From Christensenellaceae bacterium (GTDB lineage Bacteria > Bacillota > Clostridia > Christensenellales > SZUA-584): a stretch of DNA of 6,048 nt. How positions within the stretch are numbered: position 1 is the stretch's first letter; every line of letters starts with the position of its first letter. The position numbers were made by a program, and so were the translations under genes. The stretch covers positions 1 to 6,048 of the forward strand of contig JAAXZP010000321.1 of NCBI GenBank assembly GCA_012719815.1, written 5' to 3'. Shown here piece by piece: positions 5,488 to 6,048 of the stretch. Under the pieces are notes generated by a model. The model made no database searches and was not told where the DNA came from. It saw nothing but the letters and a program-made list of their open reading frames with translations.

Positions 5488-5503
5488 CATTTTTCAAAAA
5501 TGC
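5487..5503. promoter_or_regulatory. 17-bp perfect palindrome upstream of the operon promoter
   Basis: GCATTTTTCAAAAATGC is a perfect 8-bp inverted repeat around one central base, centred about 32 bp upstream of the methyltransferase -35. The symmetry and location suit an activator or repressor dimer site. As RNA it would form an AT-rich hairpin, but it lies outside both predicted transcripts: upstream of the operon start and beyond the NlpC/P60 terminator. Confidence 0.4.
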
Positions 5504-5550
5504 CTGATATTTAAGGTATTACGGGCATGTTTTACCCCCTGCTGACCCAT

Positions 5551-5585
5551 AAAAAAGCCCGCTCCGGATATAAGCCCGGGCGGGC
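5551..5585 (-). terminator. Intrinsic terminator of the NlpC/P60 gene
   Basis: On the minus strand GCCCGC-CCGG (5585-5576) pairs with CCGG-A-GCGGGC (5567-5557), a 10-bp GC-rich stem with one bulged A and an 8-nt loop, followed directly by TTTTTT (5556-5551). It lies about 27 nt after the stop codon of the NlpC/P60 gene and separates it from the methyltransferase operon. Confidence 0.9.
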
Positions 5586-5612
5586 CGATAAGTTCATCTT
5601 TGATACTGCAGT

Positions 5613-6048
5613 TCAGTAAGGCCGCGCGTACATCACGATTTCCCAGTCGCCGCCGTTGCCCTCCTGGCCCCAGATATCGTCTATTTCCACGCCGTTTCTG
5701 TTGTTCTTGGCCTCCACGATCTTGCCGTTCCCCGCGTAGATGCCCACGTGGTGGATATTGCGCCACCGTCCGGCCGTGCTGGAGTGTTTGGTCCAGAATA
5801 TCAGATCGCCGGGCTGCAGCTCTTCCTTCGAGATGGTATAGCCGTTTTCATAGCAGTACTTCGCCTGAGCGGCGGCAGTGCCCGGAATATCGATGCCGAC
5901 CTGCTTGTAAGCCCACTGCACGAGGTACGAGCAGTCCACATAATTCCCAGTGCCCCGCTTGGACTTGGAGTAAGGGGCTCCCAGCCTGGACATCGCCTGT
6001 TGCACAATGGCCTGACCCGTTGCCGAAGATCCCGAATTGCCCAGCATG
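5613..6048 (-). CDS. NlpC/P60 cell-wall hydrolase (5' end beyond window)
   Basis: The visible part is a C-terminal NlpC/P60 domain ending in ARPY and TGA at 5615-5613. The catalytic Cys lies in DCSYLVQWAY (38-47, C39 counted from the Met at 6047), the His in HHVGIY (99-104, H100), and 12 residues later Glu in IVEAKN (E112). These proteins are D,L-endopeptidases that cut stem peptides of peptidoglycan outside the cell. A Cys-His-Glu triad with this spacing occurs in RipA of Mycobacterium tuberculosis; most members have His at the third place. The Met at 6047 is probably internal: it is followed by a Gly/Ser-rich linker (GNSGSSATG), has no visible ribosome binding site because the window ends there, and a secretion signal and binding repeats would be expected upstream. 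A strong terminator follows the gene. Confidence 0.9.
   Translation of the reverse strand, partial: MLGNSGSSATGQAIVQQAMSRLGAPYSKSKRGTGNYVDCSYLVQWAYKQVGIDIPGTAAAQAKYCYENGYTISKEELQPGDLIFWTKHSSTAGRWRNIHHVGIYAGNGKIVEAKNNRNGVEIDDIWGQEGNGGDWEIVMYARPY

Overview
The window looks like a chromosomal segment of a fairly GC-rich Bacillota, most likely a Clostridia-type anaerobe. The inference rests on family content: a ComFB-domain protein, a YihY/BrkB membrane protein, a short tandem-CBS protein, a stand-alone corrinoid-type homocysteine S-methyltransferase and a secreted NlpC/P60 hydrolase. Strong AGGAG-type ribosome binding sites and a class I cyclic-di-GMP riboswitch fit the same picture. I cannot name the genus.

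Left part (1-930). A membrane-protein gene on the minus strand runs off the left edge (start at 455). It has a long leader holding, in order of transcription, a good sigma-A promoter (852-824), two leader hairpins, a c-di-GMP-I (GEMM-I) riboswitch aptamer (about 670-571) and an intrinsic terminator (575-541). The 5' arm of the terminator coincides with the 3' strand of the aptamer. This is the most informative element in the window.

Middle (928-3304). A two-CBS-domain protein (minus) and a ComFB-family protein (plus) are divergently transcribed from separate promoters. ComFB converges on a small HExxH metallopeptidase (minus). That gene is divergent from a YihY/BrkB-type integral membrane protein (plus). 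ComFB proteins have been reported as c-di-GMP receptors in some bacteria, so a second possible c-di-GMP component lies about 1 kb from the riboswitch.

Right part (3314-6048). On the minus strand, a homocysteine S-methyltransferase-family gene and an MFS transporter gene overlap by 4 nt (ATGA) and form a two-gene operon with its own promoter and an upstream palindrome. Upstream of them a strong terminator closes an NlpC/P60 cell-wall hydrolase gene whose 5' end lies beyond the right edge.

I found no tRNA, rRNA, CRISPR array, insertion sequence or transfer signature. Apart from the riboswitch and its unrecognised client gene, the region looks like ordinary chromosome. I do not see a clearly undescribed multi-gene system.
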